The notes under the pieces were generated by a model. That model saw nothing but the letters and a program-made list of their open reading frames with translations. It was not told the DNA's origin and made no database searches. This document shows, piece by piece, positions 42,220-51,068 of a DNA stretch of 54,326 bases (its first letter is position 1; the number at the start of each line of letters is the position of its first letter). The translations under genes and the position numbers were made by a program. The DNA is from SICV01 sp964372375 (GTDB lineage: Archaea; Nanobdellota; Nanobdellia; Pacearchaeales; GW2011-AR1), in the NCBI GenBank assembly GCA_964372375.1, contig CAYJQF010000002.1, positions 1-54,326 on the forward strand, in the 5' to 3' direction.

Positions 42220-43415
42220 CGTTTAGCTAGCACCGCAGAGGCCAATAAAAAGATTGCGGCGGCCGCCACAAAAGCAAGTGAGAACTGTTCCAGTGTTTTA
42301 GAAAACAGCCATAAGAACATGAACTCAATGCCTACAATAAGCGGCAAGTACCCTGCCCTGCTCACCATGCCTTTTGATATCTTGTACCACAATACAAGGT
42401 TTGCCAGAGATAAAATGCCTACACCTAATGTGAGTGGAAATAGAATATGCGCAGATTCTGCGATTGTCTTGCCTGAGAAAAGAGTAATGAGGAATCCTGG
42501 AAAGAAGTAGGCAACAAGACAAACGGCGAGGATGCATGCGCTGAGAAAAGCAAGCGCCTCGTACAAGAGACGAGATCCCGATTTTTTCTTTCCTGTTACT
42601 GAAAGAGGAAACATTGCCTTGCTAATTGGTTGTGTTGCAAGGAACAGCGTCTTTGCTAATACTGAAGCAATTGCGTAATGTCCTGCAGTCTGCGCATCAA
42701 ATACTGCCTTTGCCACTAAAATATCGAGACTATAAAAAGCAAGGATCGTTGCGGTTATAATAAACACTGGAGTTGTATATGTATATATCCCCGAGGTTTG
42801 TGCTTTCTTCTCTCTGCTTTTAAAGATAGATTGCAAAGGGATAAATGAAAAGAAAAATGAAGCAAACGTTCCGATGAGTGTACCGAGGAGCGCACCGAAG
42901 ACTTTCCAGCCGAGGAATACAAAGGTAATGCCCAAGCCGAGCTTCAGCACCGCTTCAACAAGCAGGCTTACCCCCAACATGCCAAACATCTTCTTTCCAA
43001 GCATGAGCCCGCGATTGACCGGCAGCAGCAGCGATGAGAAAATGAATACACCGTTCAAGAGCAGCAAACTATAGGGAATTTCCAACGCTTTAGTCAGAAA
43101 GAGAGCAATGAGTGCGTAGCATATGAATAAAAACATTGAAGCGAAAAAAGCTTTTTGCAGTGATTTTCTAAGCAAATTTTTAACTTTTCCATCATTTTTC
43201 TCTGCTGCTGCATATTTTACAATAACCATCTGAATCGATTCGGTAAAAATACTCATAATATAAATAAAAGAAAAAAGCGTGGCAAGTACTCCATATTCAA
43301 CTACGGAAAGCAGGCGCGCCATGCTAAACTGAAAGATAAAATTAAGAGCATTGAACAGATTAAAGGTAATTAATAGAATAAGACTTCCACTTACCAACGT
43401 TTTATTCAATTTCAT
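42216..43415 (-). CDS. MOP-superfamily flippase (Wzx/AglR-like)
   Basis: A 399-residue polytopic protein with about 12 helices, including the typical beginning SMARLLSVVEYGVLATLFS and a later YSLDILVAKAVFDAQTAGHYAIASVLAK. It is shorter than the 507-residue flippase at 18.3 kb. Being between the GlcNAc-1-P transferase and the glycosyltransferases of the aglB operon, it is the likely flippase for the N-glycan precursor. Confidence 0.87.
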   Translation of the reverse strand: MKLNKTLVSGSLILLITFNLFNALNFIFQFSMARLLSVVEYGVLATLFSFIYIMSIFTESIQMVIVKYAAAEKNDGKVKNLLRKSLQKAFFASMFLFICYALIALFLTKALEIPYSLLLLNGVFIFSSLLLPVNRGLMLGKKMFGMLGVSLLVEAVLKLGLGITFVFLGWKVFGALLGTLIGTFASFFFSFIPLQSIFKSREKKAQTSGIYTYTTPVFIITATILAFYSLDILVAKAVFDAQTAGHYAIASVLAKTLFLATQPISKAMFPLSVTGKKKSGSRLLYEALAFLSACILAVCLVAYFFPGFLITLFSGKTIAESAHILFPLTLGVGILSLANLVLWYKISKGMVSRAGYLPLIVGIEFMFLWLFSKTLEQFSLAFVAAAAIFLLASAVLAKR

Positions 43416-43416
43416 G

Positions 43417-44427
43417 CTAGGTGAAGATTCCGTGCCTAAATATAAGGAGTCCTGCCATGATGACCAGTACTTGCAATGTCCAGATAGTATAGACGACTGC
43501 GTTTTGAGTTACTCGAATCTTGCACTTTTGCAAAACGAAGATTACCAGATGTTCGAGACCGTAGAATTTATCATACAAGAGACCAATACTGCCGTCTTTT
43601 CTTGGTTTTCCGAATGAATATTTGACCAGTTTCCCTCTTATTTTTAAAACAGTCTCAAACAAATACGGTATGAAAAAGAACACTGCAACCTTTTCAAAAT
43701 TGCCCAGAATGGGAATTATCGCAATTAAACCTCCGACGGTATATGTAAGAGAATCTCCTGGAAACACCTGGGCAGGATACTTGTTAAAAAGTAGAAATGC
43801 AAGCAGCGCCGCAATCATAACTGCTGCAATACCAGTCAACCAGGGACTGCCGGTGAAGAATGCTACAATTCCCAGGGCAGTCAAGAGGAGCATGCCTTGT
43901 CCTGCCTCGAGGCCGTTAAAGCCTGCAAGAAAATTGAATGTGGTAGTCGCCCCTACTACTCCTAAGGGAATAAGTATGAGTGGGTAGAGTATTCCTACAT
44001 CAATCGTTCCTAAGAAGGGAATACTGATTATACTCTTGCCTGCATTAATAGCGATGAGAGGGATAGATGCAAACGCTACTAAGATTAAGCGAGAGCGCCT
44101 TGATAGTCCTCCCTTGCACCAGCCTAAAAGGTCATCAACTAATCCAATGCCTGCTAATACTAATATCACGCTCAGCAGTGCAAACATTTCAACCAGTAAG
44201 GATGTTGTTTTAAGAAAGAAAACTCTATATGCAACCAGCAGTAAAATGCCTACGAGAAAGCCAAGCACGGTGATGATGCCTCCCGAACCTGCTCTCTCTG
44301 GCTTGTCAAACCGGTTCATATCTTTCCAGAGCAGATTAATACTTTTTGCTTTTTTAATCCAGAAAGGCATGAGCAAGAATACGGTAAAAAAGCTTGCTAG
44401 GAGGGGGAAAATGATGAGAATATTCAT
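43417..44427 (-). CDS. Polyprenyl-phosphate GlcNAc-1-phosphate transferase (GPT/ALG7/AglH-like)
   Basis: The first enzyme of lipid-linked glycan synthesis: transfers a sugar-1-phosphate from a UDP-sugar to dolichyl phosphate. About ten membrane helices; signature IGLVDDLLGW (DD), NFLAGFNGLEAGQGM (eukaryotic GPT-like NGLE) and FPGDSLTYTVGG. Start at 44427 gives 336 residues and begins just 4 bases after the aglB stop; the longer frame from 44544 would run through the end of aglB. Confidence 0.88.
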   Translation of the reverse strand: MNILIIFPLLASFFTVFLLMPFWIKKAKSINLLWKDMNRFDKPERAGSGGIITVLGFLVGILLLVAYRVFFLKTTSLLVEMFALLSVILVLAGIGLVDDLLGWCKGGLSRRSRLILVAFASIPLIAINAGKSIISIPFLGTIDVGILYPLILIPLGVVGATTTFNFLAGFNGLEAGQGMLLLTALGIVAFFTGSPWLTGIAAVMIAALLAFLLFNKYPAQVFPGDSLTYTVGGLIAIIPILGNFEKVAVFFFIPYLFETVLKIRGKLVKYSFGKPRKDGSIGLLYDKFYGLEHLVIFVLQKCKIRVTQNAVVYTIWTLQVLVIMAGLLIFRHGIFT

Positions 44428-44431
44428 GGTG

Positions 44432-47290
44432 TTATGCTGTGCGGAGTGCTTCCGGATACTGTGTATTAAGGAAGCTTGCATTTGAGGCAATGAATGAAGG
44501 ATAGTGAATCTCCCAGATACGTATGGGTCCATGAACCCCTTCATAATAGATAAAGTCTTCTGTAAAGTTTGCGATTGTTCTTAATTGCCTTACTAAGTCG
44601 TCGTCTTCTGAATGCATAAGCTCAAAGTAGGGATTCTGCTCTTTGTATAAGTAGAGGCGCGCAACCTGCGATTTTACCGTTCTGTTCGACAAATACAGCA
44701 GCGCGGCACCCGGTTTAATAACAATCGTGTTGCTTTCCATTCCAAAACTAGGCATCAAGAAAACTCCTGCTTCTATTCCAGAGCCAAAATCAATAAACTT
44801 GTTCTGATAGGCATAGCGCAAAGGCAGGCGATACTGCTTGTTAGTATATACAAAGATGCCAATCGGCTGGCTGCTCAGCGCACCAGATGCGTTTCGCTCA
44901 AGAAGAATACCTCCAAGGCCTGCCTTCCCTGCTGGTAAGAAGAGGGTAGTTCCATTAGTTTCGTAGAAAATATCTCCGTCGAGCGGCGTGCCTCCCTGAT
45001 ACAAACTTACTGTTGTATTTTTTGTTTCTTGCGTCTGCTGCTCGTTCCTGACAAACGTAGAAATCCAGCTTGCCCGATCATAGTGCTCATCAGAGCCTAT
45101 TGAAGAGAATGCTGAATACTTGCCAATATCTGATGAGTCAATGAGAAAGTGTGTGGTATTATGGGCATAGAGAAATGCAAGTGCTGCTTGATTGTCCGTA
45201 CCTGTTAGTGCGTATCTTCCCATCAAATGATTCCAATAGGGAATATAGTTGCCACCATCAAGCACGGTTGCGCGCTCACCGAGCGTTTGCACCCAATAGC
45301 CGTAATCCCACCAATGGCCGAATACCGCTTGCATTGATGTATTCTCTCTGACCCAGGCCATTGCTTTTTGCCACTGCTGATGGTATGACGCAGGAACATA
45401 GGACTGCGCCGTATAAATTGCCCCTTGTGTAAACGCGTATGCTGATATTACTGCTGTTAGAAGCATAAGACCAACTGCAATCCAGGCCATTATTTTTGTT
45501 GTATCTTCTTTACTCGTACGCACCTGTGCAATAATTGCTACCAAAAAATAGCTCACGATGATTGAAGTAGGAGGCACGAGCATTAAAATCAAACGAACCG
45601 CTCCACGCGTAGAGATGACGCAGAAGAAGAAGAATGAAAGCACAAGCACTTTATTGAAGTCGAGCTCCTTGTAGCTCTCTTCCTTTGATATTCCCAGCAA
45701 GGTGAGCAGACTAAATACTGTTATGAGCACGCCAAGAAGAAGTTTGCTGATAGGAGAAGCAGTGAGCGCGGTTCCCGCTTCAGGAGTTATAAGCATAAGA
45801 AGTATGAGCACGCCAAGAAGAATTGATGAAAGATACGTGTAATATCTTGCATACGTACTGCTCTTCATACCAGAAAACGCAAAACCGTATCCTAGTGCAC
45901 AAAAGGCAAATACATATAATGCAAGGCTCGGTACATTGGTCCCATCGAACCTGCTGCCTCCCGCATACCTGCTAAAGATCAAGCCCAAAAGGAAAAGTGC
46001 ATAACCACCCGTTGCTATTATTCTCTCTTTGAAAGCGAGCTTCTCAAGTAATGCATAACAGAGATAGATGGAACCTATGACAAAAAGCCAGAAGAATAAA
46101 GGAATGCCTGCCTGTATCGGACCAAAGCTCGAGGACCATTCAGTAAAGAATGGCTGCCTATTTTCAGCAACGGTGACACCAAGCCTGCTCGTGATAGGTC
46201 TGACCAGATTGGTAACAATATCGTTTACGTTTTGGGTGATGAAGTGTGTATTTCCTGAAATAACAAGCAATATGCCTCCGAAGAGCGCAAATAAGATAAG
46301 CGAACTAAAAGGTGTGGGAAGTGTTGCGAGCGGTGTTTTCTCAACATACCTCTTAAGTGTTGTTTTGGTAAGCAGCAGGTGGAAGATGAGTAACCCAAAA
46401 ATGCCGATGCCGAGTCCGGTTGCATTTGAAACAATAAGATTGGAGAGACTGTATCTTGTTGAAAACGGAATCATGCAGATAAGAGAAGCAACCAGCCAGG
46501 TTGTGTACGTGACGAACCGGTCTGTAGTACTTGCTCCTGCCAAGAACATTACAAACATACTCAATGCTAGGATGATAAAGACGTAAATATATCCTCCCCA
46601 CACTAATGCCATTAATGCTGTCGCTATGCCTGCTAACGCAGCATAGGAATACCTCGCAGTGCGCGTCTGAGCATCCCACGAGCAGAGAAACCAGAGAAAT
46701 GCAAGGAACATGAATAGAAATGCAGTCGACTCTTTTTCAGGAATACCTGCAATACTTCTCGGCATGAATACTGGAATGACTGACAGAAAGAAAGAGGAAA
46801 GCAAAGCAACCAGAGAAGCCTTAGTAATTCCTAGAGAAGGCAGAAACATTTTTCGTACGAGGAAAAAGAATGCTATAACTGTCAGTCCAAACGCAACCGC
46901 TGGATAGATAACCGCAGACTGTTCAATGCTGGTGCTTCCAAACATACCTGCTAGCTTATGAAACCATGCCACCAGATACGGAAGTAAGAGCAGCTCTGAC
47001 TTTGCTTCAAAGCCGAGAGGGACATATCGTAGATGATCTATTAAGGGAAGGCTTCCGTGCAAGACAATTTCCTTTGCATAGCGTAGAAATAAGAAAGGAT
47101 CAAGATCGGGACCAAGCGTCCAGCCTCCCGTGGTTACATCGCGTAATCCTGGCAGATTGAGGGTTCTAATCCGTACTGCAATGAAGACTATTACTGCGAG
47201 AAAGGCATAGTATATCAGATGTGTGTTGCGTTTACAAAAAGCAACGAATTTTTCTTTGCGCTCTTCAATAAGATGATCAGACTCACCCAT
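44432..47290 (-). CDS. aglB: Oligosaccharyltransferase AglB/STT3
   Basis: A 952-residue catalytic subunit that moves the lipid-linked glycan onto Asn of N-X-S/T sequons outside the membrane. First external-loop DxD is D62-x-D64 (GPDLDPF), IPEKEST lies near the second metal site, about 13 helices follow, and WWDYGYW sits at residues 660-666 in the external domain. Length is normal for archaeal AglB. It leads a six-gene operon with its own TATA box, and its probable substrate is encoded at 3.0-4.9 kb. Confidence 0.96.
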   Translation of the reverse strand: MGESDHLIEERKEKFVAFCKRNTHLIYYAFLAVIVFIAVRIRTLNLPGLRDVTTGGWTLGPDLDPFLFLRYAKEIVLHGSLPLIDHLRYVPLGFEAKSELLLLPYLVAWFHKLAGMFGSTSIEQSAVIYPAVAFGLTVIAFFFLVRKMFLPSLGITKASLVALLSSFFLSVIPVFMPRSIAGIPEKESTAFLFMFLAFLWFLCSWDAQTRTARYSYAALAGIATALMALVWGGYIYVFIILALSMFVMFLAGASTTDRFVTYTTWLVASLICMIPFSTRYSLSNLIVSNATGLGIGIFGLLIFHLLLTKTTLKRYVEKTPLATLPTPFSSLILFALFGGILLVISGNTHFITQNVNDIVTNLVRPITSRLGVTVAENRQPFFTEWSSSFGPIQAGIPLFFWLFVIGSIYLCYALLEKLAFKERIIATGGYALFLLGLIFSRYAGGSRFDGTNVPSLALYVFAFCALGYGFAFSGMKSSTYARYYTYLSSILLGVLILLMLITPEAGTALTASPISKLLLGVLITVFSLLTLLGISKEESYKELDFNKVLVLSFFFFCVISTRGAVRLILMLVPPTSIIVSYFLVAIIAQVRTSKEDTTKIMAWIAVGLMLLTAVISAYAFTQGAIYTAQSYVPASYHQQWQKAMAWVRENTSMQAVFGHWWDYGYWVQTLGERATVLDGGNYIPYWNHLMGRYALTGTDNQAALAFLYAHNTTHFLIDSSDIGKYSAFSSIGSDEHYDRASWISTFVRNEQQTQETKNTTVSLYQGGTPLDGDIFYETNGTTLFLPAGKAGLGGILLERNASGALSSQPIGIFVYTNKQYRLPLRYAYQNKFIDFGSGIEAGVFLMPSFGMESNTIVIKPGAALLYLSNRTVKSQVARLYLYKEQNPYFELMHSEDDDLVRQLRTIANFTEDFIYYEGVHGPIRIWEIHYPSFIASNASFLNTQYPEALRTA

Positions 47291-47313
47291 GAGGCTAGGG
47301 GTAAAACCAGCTA

Positions 47314-47319
47314 TTTAAA
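47314..47319 (-). promoter_or_regulatory. TATA box of the aglB operon
   Basis: TTTAAA centred 26.5 bases before the aglB ATG at 47290. Confidence 0.6.
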
Positions 47320-47339
47320 GCTAATTATGGCATTTTCCA

Positions 47340-48197
47340 TTAAAACAGAGCGGGGGTGACAAAAACCTCTAAAAGTGCTGCAAAAAAGAGCATAACCAAG
47401 GCAACAATGATGAGTGTGAATGAGTCATGCAATACTTCCCAGAATTTTTCTGTGCCTGCTTCATGCCGAATGACAGCAACTGACACTAAGCCGCCTGCCA
47501 AGGCAACAATAAAGTACGCGGCAACCTCAGGCAAGCCGTGAAGCAGGTAGCGCAGAAGACCTGCAGGCAGCGCTTCTATCTTCGATTTTGCAAAAATGCC
47601 CACTGCTGCTGCAATAACGGTGGCATTCCAGGCTAAAATAAAGATGACTCCTCCACCAAAGAGCAGAGAAAAGACCAAGGTAAAGAGAGAAACATAAAAG
47701 TTATTCCAGAATATCAGAAAAAGGCGTTCGGTGCTCGTAGCAGCGGCAGTGGCTACTAGTGAATCAGTAATACCGTACTGTTTTACGCACTCATTGAAAT
47801 TTGCCGGCCTGTTTATTAAGCAAAAGGTCTCTATCTGAGCCCTAAAACTCTGATTTGAATCGAGGGCAACATACCAGAAGGAAAATGCAACTACAAAACC
47901 GAGGAATAAAAACAAGAAAGCATAAATTGCCCTTCGATGTTCCTGCAGCAGTGAAAGAACACCGCGTGTCGGAGTGATTTTGCTCTCTTCCAGCCGAATT
48001 GTATAATAGATAAACGGCATGGAGAACATGACGGTAAACGTGACCACCAAAACACCCGCATATTTTGAGAGAACGGCATCATGTGAAAAGACCCACTCTA
48101 CCAGCAGAATAGCAAGGCTTGCATAAAAAGCACCCACGAAAAAGAGCTCCCAAGGATGCCGTTCTGCTTTTTTCGGGTTTACAATCATCTCAAACAT
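47340..48197 (-). CDS. SpoIIM-like membrane protein (DUF95 family)
   Basis: A 285-residue protein with about six membrane helices. The family pattern is FWNNFYVSLFTLVFSLLFGGG followed by LHGLPEVAAYFIVALAGG, as in stage II sporulation protein M homologues, which are widespread in archaea and have no sporulation role there. The archaeal function is unknown. A TTATATA box lies 43 bases upstream, with GAGGAAA as a ribosome-binding site in the leader. It lies 49 bases from aglB on the same strand. Confidence 0.82.
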   Translation of the reverse strand: MFEMIVNPKKAERHPWELFFVGAFYASLAILLVEWVFSHDAVLSKYAGVLVVTFTVMFSMPFIYYTIRLEESKITPTRGVLSLLQEHRRAIYAFLFLFLGFVVAFSFWYVALDSNQSFRAQIETFCLINRPANFNECVKQYGITDSLVATAAATSTERLFLIFWNNFYVSLFTLVFSLLFGGGVIFILAWNATVIAAAVGIFAKSKIEALPAGLLRYLLHGLPEVAAYFIVALAGGLVSVAVIRHEAGTEKFWEVLHDSFTLIIVALVMLFFAALLEVFVTPALF

Positions 48198-48390
48198 GGT
48201 TCATTTCCTCTTTTCTTCTCTAAGGAAGAGAGAAGCTTATATAGTTTGTGTACCTTTTTTATTATTTCCTAATCGTAGAGTTAAAGCATCCAACAGGAAA
48301 CGATACTAGAACATAAGTACCTCTGGTATGCTCGTAAGATTGTTGTATGGGCTACTAGTAGTTATGATTTTTTTGATGCCCTAGATTTCG
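48198..48390. other. Intergenic region
   Basis: 193 bases. It holds the promoter and leader of the SpoIIM-like gene near 48236-48244, a 10-base palindrome CTACTAGTAG near 48350, and a possible 18-codon hydrophobic ORF at 48328-48384 (see rejected list). No RNA gene recognised. Confidence 0.5.
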
Positions 48391-48792
48391 CTAAGGAGTT
48401 GTTCGCTTTTGAGCAGGCGCTTCTAGCTGATGCATTAAAGACTGGAGCGCATCCATACAGAACGTAAGCTGGTTTTCAATAAGTTGCTGGGATTCTTTGA
48501 GCCGCTTCAACTGCTGTTCTATTACTGCTTGTACTTCTTGAGGGCTCTTTTGTACCAAAACGTCTGCCCCCACTTCGACAAAAAGCTTGCGGTCAGCACG
48601 AACTGCAGGGATATAGACTCCCTTTCCCAACATTGCAAATATCGAAGATTCCTGGGAAGTTATGAGTGCATGCAGGGAGCTGTACAGTTGCTCAAGCTCG
48701 TGTGTTTGCTGGGCAACAAACGAACGCTGCTGGTCTAGAGAATTAGCATGTTTTTCTAAGAATGCTGCCTGTTCGATAAGCTGCGTATCCAT
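48391..48792 (-). CDS. pfdA: Prefoldin alpha subunit
   Basis: A 133-residue coiled-coil protein of the archaeal prefoldin hexamer, which passes unfolded chains to the thermosome. Two long heptad helices (about 5-50 and 85-128) flank the beta hairpin with MLGKGVYIPAV and VLVQKSPQE, as in GimC alpha. TTTAAA is 26.5 bases upstream of the start. Confidence 0.9.
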   Translation of the reverse strand: MDTQLIEQAAFLEKHANSLDQQRSFVAQQTHELEQLYSSLHALITSQESSIFAMLGKGVYIPAVRADRKLFVEVGADVLVQKSPQEVQAVIEQQLKRLKESQQLIENQLTFCMDALQSLMHQLEAPAQKRTTP

Positions 48793-48815
48793 AACCTGCT
48801 ACATTTACCTGCACT

Positions 48816-48821
48816 TTTAAA
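48816..48821 (-). promoter_or_regulatory. TATA box of pfdA
   Basis: TTTAAA centred 26.5 bases before the ATG at 48792. Confidence 0.55.
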
Positions 48822-48855
48822 GGTTTGTGACTGAGATTTTTGATTAACCATAAGA

Positions 48856-48861
48856 TTTAAA
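48856..48861 (+). promoter_or_regulatory. TATA box of the 48.9-kb gene
   Basis: TTTAAA centred 26.5 bases before the ATG at 48885. Confidence 0.55.
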
Positions 48862-48884
48862 TAGCGCCCAATTGCAGCAAAGGT

Positions 48885-49430
48885 ATGACACAACTAAGCC
48901 ATAAAGCATTTCAGATGTTGAGGATAACTCAAAATGCTATTCAAGAAACATTAGATGAGACTGTTAGATTACATGAATGTGGAACATTAGTTAGATTTCA
49001 TGGAGAGGTTCAAGCACGAGTAGCTCAGGATCAACCTTTTCTCGATGCATATATTAAAAAAGGTAAACAATCTCTGGGAATGGTTAGGGGAAAAGAAGGA
49101 ACTTTAATTCGAGGAGGATATACTAGTGGTGCGTACCTTACCTTTCGTATGTTTGAAGCTCAAGCGCGCCTCAATGAACAACGTTTGCCTAGAATAAGTG
49201 AAATTGCCTTGCAGAGAGTAGATAAGCACGCATTGGAAATGCTAGAAATATATGGAGCTAGTGCAAAGACATGTGAACTAGAGAGAATACAAAAAGAGAA
49301 TCCAGACTTTGGGTCATATGTATTGAAATATGTGCAAGAGCAAGCTCCTCATGAAATGGTAGCACGTGGATTTGCTCTGGGAGCAATAACTGCTTATTCT
49401 GCCTTCGAAGCAGCATACGCAGAAGCATAA
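48885..49430 (+). CDS. Hypothetical protein, 181 aa
   Basis: A soluble, largely helical protein that I cannot assign. A Gly-rich turn RGGYTSGAYLTFRMFEA lies near residue 78, and a second small-residue stretch GFALGAITAYSAFEAAYAEA ends the chain. The two ends resemble each other loosely (GxYxTF-x-FEA and GAITAYSAFEA), hinting at internal duplication. Base use is more AT-rich and AGA-rich than its neighbours. Its promoter is well placed. Confidence 0.6.
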   Translation: MTQLSHKAFQMLRITQNAIQETLDETVRLHECGTLVRFHGEVQARVAQDQPFLDAYIKKGKQSLGMVRGKEGTLIRGGYTSGAYLTFRMFEAQARLNEQRLPRISEIALQRVDKHALEMLEIYGASAKTCELERIQKENPDFGSYVLKYVQEQAPHEMVARGFALGAITAYSAFEAAYAEA

Positions 49431-49976
49431 CTAGTACTTTTGTGATTCACTCTTTTTAATCTTCCAGACTTCAAGAGTTTCCATGAATACTGCTTGGGAA
49501 GCAAGAAGTTCTTTTTTGAAATGTAGTTTTTTAAGCAGGGCAGAAATTCTCTTTCGCGGAGTGAGTGAAGACAATACCACTAGGATAACTCCTCTCTTTT
49601 CGAGATGCTTCTTTGCCTGCCTGAGAAATTCTAGGATGAATTCATCTCCCTTTGTTCCTCCCGTTGTTGCTAGTGCGCTTTCTGTGTCCTCTCTAGTGTC
49701 TTCGGGAAGATAAGGAGGGTTGCAGATAATGAGGTCAAGGGTTCCAGATACTTTTTTGAATATGTTTGAACGCAGGGTAGGTACGCCAAGTGAGTTCAGA
49801 TGGCGTATTGCATGAGTATCGTTATCTACGGCAAGCACCGTGCATGCTCCTGCTCGTATAGCTGTTAACGCTTGGATGCCTGAGCCGCTTCCCATATCTA
49901 GGACGCTCTTTCCTTGAGCATATTTCTTTACTTCTGCAGCAAGAAGGAAAGAATCTTCTTGAGGCTCATAGATCAT
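49431..49976 (-). CDS. HemK2/Mtq2-like glutamine N5-methyltransferase
   Basis: A 181-residue class I methyltransferase with YEPQEDSFLLA at the start, VLDMGSGSGIQAL (motif I) and the catalytic IICNPPYLPED (NPPY). This short form, without the N-terminal helical domain of bacterial PrmC, is the archaeal/eukaryal type that methylates the GGQ glutamine of release factor aRF1. Overlaps the upstream membrane protein gene by 11 bases. Confidence 0.88.
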   Translation of the reverse strand: MIYEPQEDSFLLAAEVKKYAQGKSVLDMGSGSGIQALTAIRAGACTVLAVDNDTHAIRHLNSLGVPTLRSNIFKKVSGTLDLIICNPPYLPEDTREDTESALATTGGTKGDEFILEFLRQAKKHLEKRGVILVVLSSLTPRKRISALLKKLHFKKELLASQAVFMETLEVWKIKKSESQKY

Positions 49977-50667
49977 GGTGCAAGATAAGAGTTACAAAAA
50001 GCAGGGCAATGAAAGGAGTAATAAGAAGAGTAGAGACCAACTCAGCAGCGAAGAGATTGAGCAGCTGCATGAATTGTGTGAGTATAAATGCAGCAAGGAA
50101 ACTTGCTAACATAAACACGTAATGGCGTTTTACGAGCTGTATGCTTTTGTGAAAACTCTTCCAAGGCGAGTAAGGATAGAGCACGGTTATGAAGGTGCTA
50201 AGAGAGCAGAAAAGCAAGGGAACAAGCAGGCAGAAGGCATAGAGCACATAAAAGATACTTTGTGCTCCTTGTGTTTCCAAGCCCAGAGTTTTTCCTAGTA
50301 CAAAGGCAATGAAGAAAGAGAGTGCCTGAAGCAAATTATAAAAGAGTATAAGCATACAGAGGCAACAGAAAAAAGAAAAGCTTCGTTTGTATACAACAGA
50401 TGCTATTTCTTTCCAGGAACGCTTTCTTACTACTGTTGCACAGAGCGCAATGAGAAAAGTAAAGCAGCAGGAAATGAGGAGAAGCAGAATCAAAGCAATT
50501 CCAAGAGTAAACCAGATGACTTGGCTCGTGGTAGTAAGCTGTTGTTGGAGGAGCGCTAGCTTGGGGGCAGCGTATGAGACAAGCACAAAGAGGAAGAAAC
50601 TGGGAAGGAGCAGAAACGGATTTCGCACCAGAGTAGTTGCTGTTCTTTTAAGAAGAGAAAGGTACAT
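49966..50667 (-). CDS. Six-helix membrane protein of unknown function
   Basis: A 233-residue polytopic protein with about six hydrophobic helices and a few basic loops. It resembles the many DPANN proteins of the glycerophosphoryl-diester-phosphodiesterase membrane-domain or DUF7544-like type, but I cannot assign it. It lies 2 bases after the 132-residue gene in the RNase J operon. Confidence 0.6.
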   Translation of the reverse strand: MYLSLLKRTATTLVRNPFLLLPSFFLFVLVSYAAPKLALLQQQLTTTSQVIWFTLGIALILLLLISCCFTFLIALCATVVRKRSWKEIASVVYKRSFSFFCCLCMLILFYNLLQALSFFIAFVLGKTLGLETQGAQSIFYVLYAFCLLVPLLFCSLSTFITVLYPYSPWKSFHKSIQLVKRHYVFMLASFLAAFILTQFMQLLNLFAAELVSTLLITPFIALLFVTLILHHDL

Positions 50668-50669
50668 GC

Positions 50670-51068
50670 TTAGGGGAACAGTGCCTGAAGCACCTGCTCT
50701 CCAAACATAAGAGTAAAGATAAGGGACGCGAGAAGGAAAATGAATACGATAAGCAGAGCAACTAAGATTTTCTTTGCTCTGCTTGCTTCTGCATCTTCAT
50801 GCTCACGCGTTTCCGGAATGTTAGGCAAGATAGGAGGTTGTGGCTGTTGCTGCCGCACTACGTTCACTGCTACTTGCTGCATAGCTTCTTTTGGCACAAG
50901 TGATACTGGAGAAAGAAGTGTGGAAACTCCCGTAGTTAATCCGTGTGCAGCCTCCTGCACTTCTTGCGGATTGTAGCCGGCACTAATGAAGCTTTGTATT
51001 GCCTTTTCCAAAGAAGCCCCATGCTCAAGCGCATTTCGTAAACCTCCCAGCAACTCATCGCGCATCAT
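50670..51068 (-). CDS. Single-pass membrane protein with N-terminal helical (UBA-like) domain
   Basis: A 132-residue protein. The first 50 residues form three short helices with GASLEKAIQSFISAGYNPQEV, a UBA/CUE-like pattern. A Pro/Gln-rich linker (about 70-90) leads to one C-terminal membrane helix (about 105-127). The cytosolic helical head may bind a partner protein. It overlaps the RNase J gene by 4 bases (ATGA). Confidence 0.6.
   Translation of the reverse strand: MMRDELLGGLRNALEHGASLEKAIQSFISAGYNPQEVQEAAHGLTTGVSTLLSPVSLVPKEAMQQVAVNVVRQQQPQPPILPNIPETREHEDAEASRAKKILVALLIVFIFLLASLIFTLMFGEQVLQALFP

Noticed and set aside
43622..44485. Plus-strand frames opposite the GPT gene
   Set aside because: Shadows of a clearly identified membrane enzyme on the other strand, with low-complexity composition.
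12923..47290. CRISPR, toxin-antitoxin, phage or transposon content in the accessory island
   Set aside because: No spaced repeats, transposase, integrase or terminal inverted repeats were seen; the island consists of envelope-glycan genes.
48328..48384. An 18-codon hydrophobic ORF (MLVRLLYGLL...) between the prefoldin and SpoIIM-like genes
   Set aside because: No ribosome-binding site or TATA box at a suitable distance, and too short to distinguish from chance.
48198..48390. Possible C/D-box small RNA
   Set aside because: No paired C (RTGATGA) and D (CTGA) boxes at proper spacing on either strand.
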